DNA of 64,000 bases from Bidens hawaiensis (Eukaryota; Streptophyta; Magnoliopsida; Asterales; Asteraceae), in contig JAIQDT010001114.1 in NCBI GenBank assembly GCA_021521415.1, positions 62,001-126,000 of the forward strand, in the 5' to 3' direction. A model generated the notes under the pieces. That model was not told where the DNA came from. It was given only the letters and a program-made list of their open reading frames with translations, and did no database searches. This document shows positions 32,080 through 42,783 of this stretch, piece after piece. Each line of letters starts with the position of its first letter. Position 1 is the first letter of the stretch. Both the position numbers and the translations under genes were made by a program.

Positions 32080-35000
32080 ATGTCTTCTGCCCCACCTTTT
32101 AGCGGCACGGAGTTGACGTTTTCAATGCTCCGCTTTCTTGCTGAAACAAATTTTAAGGAGACTCTTCACAGGTATATGCATACATATATTGCTTCTCAAA
32201 TGCTTGAATGCATGTATGTGATTGTGGTTGGTTATTGTATATGCTCAATCAATCGCTCTCTTTCTTAATCAATTGTCAAGGTTGGAGCAAGAGTCGGGAC
32301 TCTTTTTCAACATGCAGTATTTTAAGGAAATGGTGACGAGTGGCCGTTGGGATGAGGCAGAAAACTATGTATCTGGATATACCAAGGTCCAAGATAACCA
32401 GCTTTCCACGCAGATCTTCTTCGAGATCATAAAACAGAAATACTTGGAAGCATTAGATAGGTAAGCATGTGCATATATGCATTTAATTTCCACAACATTA
32501 TTTCTAACACTTTTTAATTCTAATAATTAACGCGCCTTTGTTTTTTGCAGGAACGGAAGTGCTAAACCTCTTGGCATTCCACTGCATGACTTTAATATTT
32601 GTGCGGCTTTTAATGAAGAACAGTATAAACAAATAACTCTGCTGTTGACTTCAGATAGTTTCAGGTAACAAACACATTCACCGTTTACGTGCGTAAAGAA
32701 ATACCGAATTTTATTAGATACATTTAAGATTTATTTAATGCTAATGAAAAACAAAACTAAACACTTTTCAGAGACATCGAACAGTTTTCTGCATATAAAG
32801 ATTCCAGGTCCGCTAGAGTTACATTGATGGATAAACTTGTAAAGTTGATTGAAAAGAATCCCGTTTTCCATGATAAGCTTACTTCTCCAAGTTATGCGGC
32901 CGGAAGTAGGCTCACACTCTTTGATCATTGGTATGTAGTTGTGAATACTTTTGTTGATCAGTCTTACTCTTACCCTTTTAGGAGTTGTTTTTACCTAAAT
33001 CGTTTTTTGGAATGCAGTTTGAGCTGCTTACCAGACTTTAAATCTCCTGTTACCAATTCACTATCGGGTGTATCAAAGCGGCCCAGGATTCCTTCTCCTG
33101 TGGATGACTCTGAGCATCTACCCAAGAGAACAAGGGTATCTGGGAAATTTACTACTCTTTGCATAACTTCACATTTGGCTATTTAAAGTTTAGTTGTTGG
33201 AGTTTACTACATTCCGTGTACAATCGTTTTCCATTTTTAAATACTAACTGTCTTAGAATATTGGTACAGGTTAATCAGGGTTCAGATGTCACGACCATTG
33301 ATTCTCACCCCACACAACAAATCCTTCTTGGTTAGTTCATATATATATATATATATTAAAAGAAACATTTTGTGTTATTCTGGTATATACTTAATGGGAC
33401 CACTTGTTTTGTTTTGTGTTGGGAAATTGTAAAAGTCGGAAAGAGAAGTGGAGAATTCATGCTATGGGACATGGATAGCCAGAAGTGGCTTGCTCAGAAT
33501 AATTTCAAGGTTTGGGATCTTGATGCTTGGTCAATGCCCCTTCAGACAGCTTTGACCAATGACAGTAATGCATCAGTTAATCATGTAACTTGGAGCCCTG
33601 ACGGAGCCTTTTTTGGTAACCTTATAAATATTGCAATCTTTCATAGAGAATGAATAGAAACATCAGTTGACTTCTATAGATATTCGAATATCATGAACTT
33701 TCGTATAGGTGTCGCATACTCAAAGAGCATTGTGCAGATATACTCGTATCATGGTGGTGATGATATAAGAAATCACTTGGAGCTACTTCACTTCATCATA
33801 AAATTACATAATTATGGATATAGTTTGTTTAATTTCTTTAAATTTACTGACTTGGTTTAATACAGATTGAGGCCCACAGTGGCTGTGTTAATGATCTTGC
33901 TTTCTCTTACCTTAATAAAACACTCAGCATTATAACGTGTGGAGATGATGGGTTGATAAAGGTTTGTATCTCATTACGTGTGCTTCATTTGAAGGTTGTA
34001 AAATATATGAAATCTATCTTGTATAATATAAAGTTCTATACAGGTATGGGATGCAGTAACAGGGAAACAACAGAATCAGTTTGATGCTGAGAGTGGTTTG
34101 CTGGTAATGATCTATCATCATATATGTTTATTAAAATATAATCGTTTTTACTTGTTGATAAGGATGGTTAATTAATTACTCGTTTTCTACTTGGTGCGTG
34201 TTATATTAATTAAATAATCACTGGGTGTGATTATAGAATATTCAGAATCAGAATTTGGTAGACAAAACTGGAGATGGTGCTACAGGCAATTCTAGAAACT
34301 GGAAAGTGAAAGAAATATCAGAAGCATCACAGTGTCGTTGTTTAAGGCTTCCAGATAATACATCTTCAGCACAGATGGTACGCTTTATTTTTTTCGGAGT
34401 AGACCTGATTTTTTCAAACATTTTACCCCTCACAAAATGTTGTCTGCATTCAGGTCCGAAGATTGACGTATACGAATTCAGGAGTTGCAGTTTTAGCTCT
34501 TGCAGCCAATGGCATCCATAAACTATGGAAATGGCAGGAAACCGTAAATAATTCTACTGGGAAGGTATCTTTTTCTTTTAGCTTGTTAATCCCATTATTA
34601 TTGTAATTGTTTGGTGATTAAGAAGCATATTTGGTTGTTTCAGGCAACTGCCAGTGAGGTACCCCGGATGCTGAAACCAACTGTATTGATGACGAATGAA
34701 ATCAGTGATACAAACCCCAAAGATTCCATTGCATGCTTTGCACTGTCGAAAAATGACTCTTATGTTGCGTCTGCTTCAGGTGGAAAGATTTCTATTTTTA
34801 AGATTTGGTTATCTAAGGTAATAATATTTATACCTTCCATATTTTTTAAGTTTTTATTGCATCTGTCTATTAATATACTTTATTTATATGCAGAATTTAC
34901 TTACACTTATGCCACCTCCACCCGCAGCAACCGTTCTACTCTTTGATCCACGAGATAACAATATTATTGTTATAGGCATGGATGATTCTTATATCCTAAT

Positions 35001-38000
35001 ATACAATCTCCAGACAAAGGAGGTGGTTTTAGTTTTTTTTTTATTTTTATTATATATCTTTTAGAATGTTGAGGGTCTTACCCTCCTCAGACCCTACCAT
35101 AGCTTTGCTATTGGTGGGATATACTGAGTACGATGATGATGATGATGATGATCTTTTAGAATGTTGATAAAATGGAGTAACTGTTCATTTGACCAGCTCA
35201 TAAAGAAGCTAAAGGGCCATCATAAAAGAGTAACGGGCCTAGCGTTCTCTAATGCCTGTGATATTTTAGTATCTTCTGGCGCTGATTCTCAGGTAATATC
35301 TCCAGTCCGTTGTCTTTTTACAAATTAAAAAGGTTACTTCTTTATGTTTGCTGTATTTGCAGTTGTGTGTGTGGAGCACAGATAGATGGATAAAGAAAAC
35401 ATGCGAACAATTGAAAACTCCCGGGGGAGACGATGCTGCTCCATTTGCTGATACTCACTTGCAGTTTCACCAAGATCAAAAACACTTGTTGGTGGTTCAT
35501 GAAACTCAGCTAGCCATCTTTGAATTTCCTTCATTTAAATACTTGAAGCAGGTCTGTTTCCTTTATCTTAAATGATCTAGCAGCCATTTTTTTAGTTCAT
35601 TAATTATTTAGCTATACTGTACGTGTTTAGTGGTGCCCGCGAAAAGAAAGAGATGCAATTACACATGCTGCCTACTCATGCGATAGCCAAACATTATATG
35701 TATCTCTTGTGGATGGAAGCATTAGGGTTCTGACATCATCAACACTCAGATTGCGCTGTCGGATCAGTGCAACTTCGTATCTGTCCTCAAATCCAAAGTG
35801 AGTATTTATCTTTCCCTATTTGATATGTTTTTTACGTTATTTACGAAATTGCCCCTGCATAAAAAGGACTTATCAAGCTGGCGCTTTGGCGCCTAGGAGA
35901 TTGTTTAGGGCGAGTCGGTAGTCCATCTACTGTCATGACTGAAGTCTTATTTTAGAAGAAAATTCAGCAATTCGCTATTTTTTTCTACTTCTTTATTTTC
36001 TTTGATTTAACTCTTAAATAACTTACCTAAAATTCAAGATTAACTAAATTAACTCTAATCTTTAACATGGTTTACAGAGGCTACCAGAAGTAGGGGTGTT
36101 CTTCGGGTTTTTCGTGTCGGGTTATTCGGGCTTCAAAGTTTTAAATCTAGACCCGAAACCCAACCCAAATCTCTCACAGTTTTTTCGGGTTGGGCTAATC
36201 GGGTTTCGAGTATCTAAGAAACAAAAAGTCAGTTAACAGAAAAGTAACTTAGATTTATAGCTAGAATATCGTAATTGATTAAACAAAATATACCATAATC
36301 GATTAAACCATACTCAATTAAACAATTAAGTCTAACATGATATACATAATCAAACTTGATATGAACCTACTAATCGATTCAAGAGTGTCAAAAATTGTTT
36401 AAACTATACTTGATTAAGTTCAATACACATAATCTCAAATAAATCACACTCTACTAAACTGTTAAGTCCAACATAATATTTAGGTGTGGACATAACTGAA
36501 AATCATCGTATCCTACATTTTTATGATTTTGTGTGTACGATCAGATTACTTAGGTTTTTATGATTTTGCGTGTGTACGATCAGATTACTTAGGTTTTATG
36601 TTCCCAAATTCTTTTCGTGATTATATTTTCCTAAAGTCTTATGATCATTTAGTTATGAAGAATTTTTATGATAACCTTTTGTAATTTAAAATGCAAAAAA
36701 ATTGTCTTTTATTACCATAATCGAACCCGGACTTGAACTCGATTGCGATCAAATATAATATATCATAATAGAACTTGTTATTAAATCAGCCTAAGAAATC
36801 ATGATCGATTAAACAAAATATACCAAAACTGAACTCGAGTGAACCTACTAATAATGTAATGGGTTTTTTTAATAAAAAAACTTTATTCGGGTTGGGTTAA
36901 TCGGGTTTCGAGTATCTAAGAAACAAAAAATCAGTTAACAGAAAGTAACTTAGATTTATTCGGGTTGACCCAAAACCCAAAAGTTAGACCCACGAACTAA
37001 CCCAAATTACTTCGGTTCGGGTTCAGGTTTGTCTTTCCTCGGGTTCGTGTTCGTCTGCGGGTTTTCTCGGGTTGGGTTTCGGGTAAAAGTGACAGCTCTA
37101 ACCAGAAAAGTGGTTAGTAACAGTAAAACATGCATACTTATTGATTTTTTACATGTTTACGATTATGCTGTTACTTCTGTTAACTATGATGAAGATGAAT
37201 GATTAAGATGCTTTGTTTTAACCAGCTTGTTAAAGTTATGAACTTGAATCATGAACCTGCTTGTTAAAGTTATCTAGTGGAAATAAGAGCTGTTCGTAAG
37301 AAATAATGATTTTGAATAGAACAATTAGGATATGTTAAGTTTTTGTGATGTCAGATTTTGAAGTTTTTTTTTAATTCTCAGTTGTTTAATTATATGATAG
37401 ATTTTCGCATTTTCGATATTTCCATTGCTCTGATTGAAGTATGACTGTTTGTTTGATAAAAGTTTTGAGAACATAAACTGATTTTCTCATTTTCACATTC
37501 ATTTTAAACTTTTGGATGATTTTGGTTAATTTCTTTGTGAAATTGAAATACTATACATAAGCACCTCTTGAATCAACTGATAGCTGCCAATTTGTGTGTT
37601 TTTAAACTACTTCTGTTAAAGTTGAGGATTATTGTTTTGAAATATATTTCGGTATTTGAAAAAAGTGATATTTTCCATTACAAATTATTTTTTAGAATAT
37701 TATTTTTTATTTAAGTGCGTTTTTTTTTGGGCCCGGCCTTTTTTTGTTCCTAGGCCCTCTAGAGGGCTATGTGTCTTAAGTGCGCCTAATGCATTTGATA
37801 ACTATGAACAAGCATACTCGACGAACTTGTTTATAGTACATATAACTGGATATGTGCTTGTGTATAGTATGTATATGTTGTTATTTTGCAGATCAGGGGT
37901 GTATCCACTTGTGGTTGCTGCACATCCGTCCGAACCAAATCAGTTTGCTTTTGGGCTTACGGACGGTGGTGTGTGTGTGATGGAGCCCGCTGAGTTGGAA

Positions 38001-38051
38001 GGGGAGTGGGGGATGTCACTTGCTGCTGCGGATGGTGCTGGCTCGATCTAG
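32080..38051 (+). CDS. TPR: TOPLESS-related corepressor lacking much of propeller 1
   Basis: Inferred exons: 32080-32171, 32281-32460, 32551-32664, 32772-32930, 33018-33135, 33270-33330, 33436-33615, 33709-33782, 33866-33961, 34044-34103, 34237-34377, 34454-34564, 34644-34817, 34894-35022, 35197-35292, 35363-35551, 35631-35797, 37892-38051. The joined frame is about 766 codons. The N-terminus has LisH (LTFSMLRFLAETNFKETLHRL) and CTLH (FNMQYFKEMVTSGRWDEAENY), which bind EAR-motif repressors in nuclear corepressor complexes. WD40 blades follow: FKVWDLDAWSMPLQ, HVTWSPDGAFFGVAYS, VNDLAF, CGDDGLIKVWD. Then the protein jumps directly to the inter-propeller segment (NWKVKEISEASQCR) and a complete-looking second propeller (GHHKRVTGLAFS, AHPSEPNQFAFGLTDGG). 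About 300 residues of the usual about 1,130 are absent. The donor of exon 8 reads CT, not GT. It may be a diverged functional paralogue or a decaying one. Confidence 0.8.
36091..37100. mobile_element. hAT MITE in the last intron of the TOPLESS-related gene
   Basis: Target duplication ACCAGAAG/ACCAGAAA (36083-36090 and 37101-37108, one mismatch). Ends TAGGGGTGTTCTTCGGG and, reversed, TAGAGCTGTCACTTTTACCC. Both subterminal regions are rich in TCGGGTT. It has the same family signature as 7304-8055. It enlarges the final intron to about 2.1 kb. Confidence 0.82.
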
Positions 38052-39199
38052 TGTATAGAATATTACATGTTTTCAGTTTGTTTTTGACATCATTTTAATA
38101 TCTCAAAACTAAACTGTGATACAATTGGAGCTAGTTAACTAAATAAAGTTCTAATCCCATATAGAAGTTTAACACGGTAAATAAGATGATATGCTGTTTT
38201 GGTTACATGTAACTTTTAATATGGTAAATTGGTGAACACTCATTGTTTTATAAAACATAATAGTTAAATAAAACGTTTTCACCCCTACCGACTATTTATC
38301 AAATGAGTTGTAATGTGTCTAATTGGCAGATAATTCATTCTTATATTATTACATTAAGACTAAATTCCTTACTGTCAGAATAATTATTAAAGTGTTCTAC
38401 TAGTCCATTGTTTTTTTAGAACATGAGAAATTAAGAATCCACAACGTTTCGATCGTAGGAATATCAAAATGAGAGTCAACAAACAAGAGAACCTAAAAAC
38501 TAAAGTTTGCTAACATTCTAATGTGAGATAAATAAAATGTAGGTGTTAGTACAACTTAAGACAACTCGTCTTTTCTCGCTCATCATCTAATGTACGGTTC
38601 TGGTTTCTTTCACTCATAGTATTAATTATATTCCGTTACTTTGTAGTACGGTTTCTGGTTTTTCTTCGCTCATAGTATTGGTTCTATTCCATTTTATATT
38701 CGATGTCCGTCACTTCGTAGTGCGGATTTTTGTTATCTTTCAGTTACAGATCGAGTTCATTATATCCGTATGATATGTTTATATTAATTTTATAGCATGC
38801 AATAGGTTATATATATTTGGTAATCATTGTTGCATGTTCCTGTTTGAATATGTTTAGTTATATGACTTTAGCTTCAGTACTTTGTTACCCGCGCATTACT
38901 GACTTGTCGTTGGGGCGTCAACGACATGGCACTTGTCGTGACAATGCGTGTACGCCACAAGTACCATCTCATTGGTGCATGGATTAGCTAACTGTGTACC
39001 CTTTTGTTTCTGGCTGTGGATGCTTCTGTGTTATACGACCTATATTATTATTATTACATCACATTCGTATAGTTTAGTATATGTATATGTTTTTGTTATA
39101 GTTTTGATATGTTTTAATATGTTTATTATCAATCTGATTTTGTTCCGATCATGTATCAAATTATGGTAAGAATTTGTTTATGGTTTGGTGTTCAGCTTT
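38052..39199. other. Intergenic downstream of the TOPLESS-related gene
   Basis: No gene recognised. It contains a short imperfect duplication of TTTCACTCATAGTATT-type sequence near 38610-38680. Confidence 0.5.
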
Positions 39200-39958
39200 G
39201 ACATTTCTCGGGTTCGGGTTTCTCGGGTCGGGTTAGTTCGGGTTCGAGTTTTTCGGGTCTGGTTAGTTCGGTGCGGGTTTTCTCGGGTTGGGTTTCGGGT
39301 TTCGGGTAAAAGTGATAGTTCTAACCAGAAGAGTGGTTAGTAACAGTAAAGCATGCGTACTTATTGATTTTTAAATGTTGTTTACGATTATGTTGTTACT
39401 TCTGTTAACTATGACGAAGATGAATGATGAAGATGCTTTGTCGTAACTAGCTTGTAAAATTTATAAACTTGAATTACGAACATGCTTGTTAACAGGTTCG
39501 GCTTCGAGAACGGTTAAATTTTTTTGGGCCGAAGGCGAAATAATTTTTTGGCCTTAATAAAAATGGGTATCTTATTGGGTTTAAACAAATTAATTTTTAC
39601 ATGAGCCTTAATTTTTTGGGCCTTATGATTTGGTTGTGCAAAAAACTTTTTTTTTTTTTTATAAAAACAAGGATAAAATGTCTTAAATGAGGTTAGAACC
39701 CACAACCTTTTAGTTGAAAGCCATATCCTTTGCCACTAAACCATGCTAGTGGTTGTGCCATATGGCTTAAACACTATATATACATATTGATTTTCATAAA
39801 AATATATATATAGTTTTCGTTTTTTCAAACTCGGGCCTATCGGGGTGTCTGGTCGGGGTCCGTCGACCACCCGGCCCTCCCTTAGAGTCGGCCCGACTTG
39901 TTAAAGTTATGTGGTGGAAATAAAAAGTGTTCTTAAGAAATAATGATTTTAAATAGTA
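39200..39958 (+). repeat. Segmental copy of TOPLESS-related intron 17
   Basis: 39300-39492 plus 39897-39950 align with 37080-37320: the right end of the hAT MITE (GGGTTTCGGGTAAAAGTGA), then GTGGTTAGTAACAGTAAA, ACTTCTGTTAACTATGA, GAAGATGAATGA and AAGAAATAATGATTTT. Because the copy includes the hAT end and its flank together, the duplication is younger than that insertion. It was later interrupted by a second hAT MITE and ends at the MULE-like element. Confidence 0.75.
39493..39896. mobile_element. hAT MITE of the CAGGGCCGGC family, second copy
   Basis: Target duplication CTTGTTAA (39485-39492 and 39897-39904). The right part is the reverse complement of the left part of 8077-8463 (GTCGAC, CCCGGCC, GGGCC words). 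The tRNA-like box pair is also present in reverse (about 39697-39757). Ends are diverged (CAGGTTCGGC and, reversed, TCGGGCCGAC). Confidence 0.8.
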
Positions 39959-41361
39959 GGAAAGTTAATACGGTGCTGCTAGCCATATAACCTTACACGA
40001 AAAACCAAACAAACTACGTAGTTTTGATTAAAACCTCTCACATTTAACGAAAATACCTTCCCCTTTTATAAAAATCTTTATTACTAATCTTGAATTTGGA
40101 AATCAATTGCCTGCAATCTTTTAAGAACTCCCTAGTTCTTATTCTTTTGAATCTAGCTCGTACTCGTTAATTAATTGATTTTTTTCTTTTGAATTTTAAG
40201 TTATGTATTAATTAAAATCTATATTCTATAATAAAAGTTTACAAGTTTTGCCACTTGTCACACCTACATTAAAACTCACTTTTTTAACAAATTTATAATA
40301 GTTACCATTTTTAAAGTTTATGCTTCAAAATTTGTTAGTTTAATATTTACTTCCTATTTTTTTTTTCAAACATTTGATATTTATAAAAAACATTTGATAT
40401 TTATAATTATCTTTTACTTTAAAATTGTTTTAAAGAATATTGTACAACGACTGTATTAATAGTTTTTAACAGGTTTATTTTGTTATACTGATTATTTATT
40501 AAATATATCAAGAACTACTCGTGTAACATGGGCCTTAAACTAGTGAGGTGTTATTGTTATGTGCCTAAACTGTCCACGTAACCAAGCACCATGATATCAA
40601 TTAGTTGTTTATTTGTTATTTCTTGCAATTTATTTTATGCAAGTTTGTTATATTAGTTCATGCACATTATCCCTAAATAGTAGGTTAGTGGCTTAGTGCA
40701 TTTGTTCATTTCAATTTAACTGTTCATGTAAGGCTATATAACAACAACCGATGGTATTGAAAATGATTGTGAATGAAATTATGAATTAAGTCTTGTTATC
40801 TCTCTATTTTTTAATCTGGTTTCTCTTTTGTTTCTTTGGCCAATCGAGTATCGGTTGAAACCACATCAGTTATATATAATAGTTATTTAATAAATAAATG
40901 TAAAAGAAGGGTAGAAACATGAAAACCTCATGAAAACCTAAAGACTTTTCTCATTACATATGTGCGTTAAGATTCCATGAATTATTTAAGTTTTCTTTTC
41001 TTTTTAATTTTAGGTATCGTATTTTTCTCAATGTTATCACACATAATGCTTCAATTATAATAAATATAATGAAAAACAAATTCATCCAAAAAGAAAACTC
41101 CATCTTTTAAAACTTGCAAAACTTTTGTTTTTAAATTGTAATAGCCAAATTAATGATTTAATTCCTCGTAAATAAACATTATAATTAAAAGAGAGGACAT
41201 TTTATCACTTATGGTTATATTCGAGCTATTGGTGTAGCTATGGAATTAGTGTAAGTATGGAAAGGAGTTTAACTGAATAGGGGTTTTTAAATCAAAACTG
41301 CGTAGCATTGATTAGTTTTCCGTGTAAGGTTACACGGCTAACAACACCGTATTCACTTTCT
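39959..41361. mobile_element. Second MULE-like element with long inverted repeats
   Basis: The left arm (GGAAAGTTAATACGG, GTAACCTTACACG-like, ACTACGTAGTTTTGATT) is matched in reverse at the right end (GGAGAAAGTGAATACGG, GTAACCTTACACGG, CTACGCAGTTTTGATT). Arms are about 90 bp. It contains a 326-bp Helitron. It is related to the arms at 7268/29082 by the GGGGAAAGTGAATA start and the CTACG.(C/A)GTTTTGATT word. No coding; target duplication not clear. Confidence 0.65.
40218..40543 (+). mobile_element. Mini-Helitron (326 bp)
   Basis: Starts A|TCTATATTCTATAATAAAAG. Ends with a CTCGTGT/ACATGGG-type hairpin, CCTTAAA, then CTAG|T at 40540-40543. One of the shortest elements in this window with both Helitron ends. 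Confidence 0.7.
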
Positions 41362-41677
41362 CCGTATATAAATTCTACTAATCAAGAACCATTTTTTTGC
41401 TTGAACCCAATTTAAAGCAAGACTTCGCATACAATAAATTCGGCAACGAAAAGTGGAGCCCCCATGGTCAACTGGGAAGACTTCTATAAGAATAAAGAGC
41501 ATTCTTCCTTAAGTTAGCTATCTATAACCGATATTGAAGAGGCTATACCTTTCTTTCGATCTTATCTATAATTTAGGCTCATTCATAAAATTAAACTCAC
41601 TAGGGTAAAAACTAAACTCATAATTTAGGCCCATTCCAAAGTACCCATGCTACTTGTATCATACTTATACCCGGAAG
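41362..41677. other. Spacer, no recognised gene
   Basis: AT-rich; a short open stretch near 41468-41510 (NWEDFYKNKEHSSL) is not recognised. It ends at the copia target site. Confidence 0.4.
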
Positions 41678-41818
41678 TATTGGAAATCAAATATAATTGA
41701 TATATAGGATACTATTGTTTAGGCTATTTATCTCGTTTCCTTTTATTGTCATATCTTTTCCTATATGTACCATTTTCTCAATTGAATGAAAACAAGCCTT
41801 TTAATGTTAATTTCTATA
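41678..41818 (+). repeat. 5' LTR of the copia element
   Basis: 141 bp; differs from the 3' LTR at about 41728 (T/A) and 41771 (A/C). Confidence 0.9.
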
Positions 41819-41832
41819 TGGCATCAGAGCTA
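41819..41832 (+). other. Primer-binding site (tRNA-iMet type)
   Basis: TGGCATCAGAGCTA follows the 5' LTR; plant copia elements normally show TGGTATCAGAGC here. Confidence 0.85.
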
Positions 41833-41871
41833 TATCGATTCTAAGATCTAAAACCCTAGCCGGCTATAACC

Positions 41872-42672
41872 ATGGCTGGAGAAGAAACCTCGAAAACGAA
41901 AAAAAATGAAGTCTCAACCATTGATCAAACCTCTCCCCTCTACCTACACGCTTCCGACTACCCTAAACAATTACACGTAAACGACCTTCTCACAGACAAA
42001 AACTACAATGATTGGGCTTCAGAGATGATGAATTTCTTGTTCGCGAAAAACAAGATTGGATTCATTGATGACTCAATTAAGAAACCTGAAAAGGATTCTG
42101 TTCAATACATGCCCTGGATGCGTTGCGATGCAATGATAAAGGGATGGTTAACGAGTGCCATGGAAAAGGAGATTCGTGGCAGTATCATGTATGCCAAGAC
42201 TGCAGCGGAGATATGGGATGACTTGCAAGAACGCTTTGGGAAGGAGAGTGCTACCAAGGCATATGAATTGAAACAGTCCTTAGCCGCCACTCGGCAAAAT
42301 GGATTGACTGTTTCGGCTTACTTCACCAGGTTGCGGGGGTTGTGGGATGAGATGGAATCCGTTTTATCGGTACCATCTTGCTCCTGCGATGGTTGTACTT
42401 GTGGTCTTGGAAAGAGGTTTGAAGATCTAAAAGAGAAGGAAAGGATGTATGACTTTCTGTTGGGACTTGATGAACAGTTTGGAGTGATTAAAACCCAGAT
42501 TCTTGCCGTGAGGCCTACACCCGGGCTTCATACTGTTTTTCACCTTGTTCTTGATGATGAACAACAACGCTCTATCAACACCGCCAAGAGATCCGCTCAA
42601 GATGCAGCCGCTTTTCAAGCCTCTTACAAAGGAAAGCGTGAAGCAAACCGAAATCAGCAAGAAAAAGGATAG
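41872..42672 (+). pseudogene. copia gag (broken after 266 codons)
   Basis: The N-terminus has YLHASDYPKQL and LLTDKNYNDWASEMMNFLFAKNKI, the plant copia gag start. IWDDLQERFGKESATKAYELK is the UBN2-type gag core. FLLGLDEQFGVIKTQIL follows. The frame stops at TAG 42670-42672. The same frame then holds a zinc knuckle (CTLCRRDGHNRDGCF), a second TAG (42781), and leads directly into the protease. So one gag-protease frame has been cut by two nonsense codons. Confidence 0.85.
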
Positions 42673-42783
42673 CAAAAGAATGAAAAGAGTGTTCCAAACA
42701 ATAAGGATCAACATTGTACCTTATGTAGAAGGGACGGTCATAACCGAGATGGATGCTTTAAGCTGATTGGATATCCAGATTAG

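Noticed and set aside
37656..38051. 131-codon ORF as a separate gene
   Set aside because: Its 3' part is the last exon of the TOPLESS-related gene (37892-38051); the 5' part is intron.
41468..41510. Possible methyltransferase-like exon (NWEDFYKNKEH)
   Set aside because: Too short, stops close by, no flanking splice logic.
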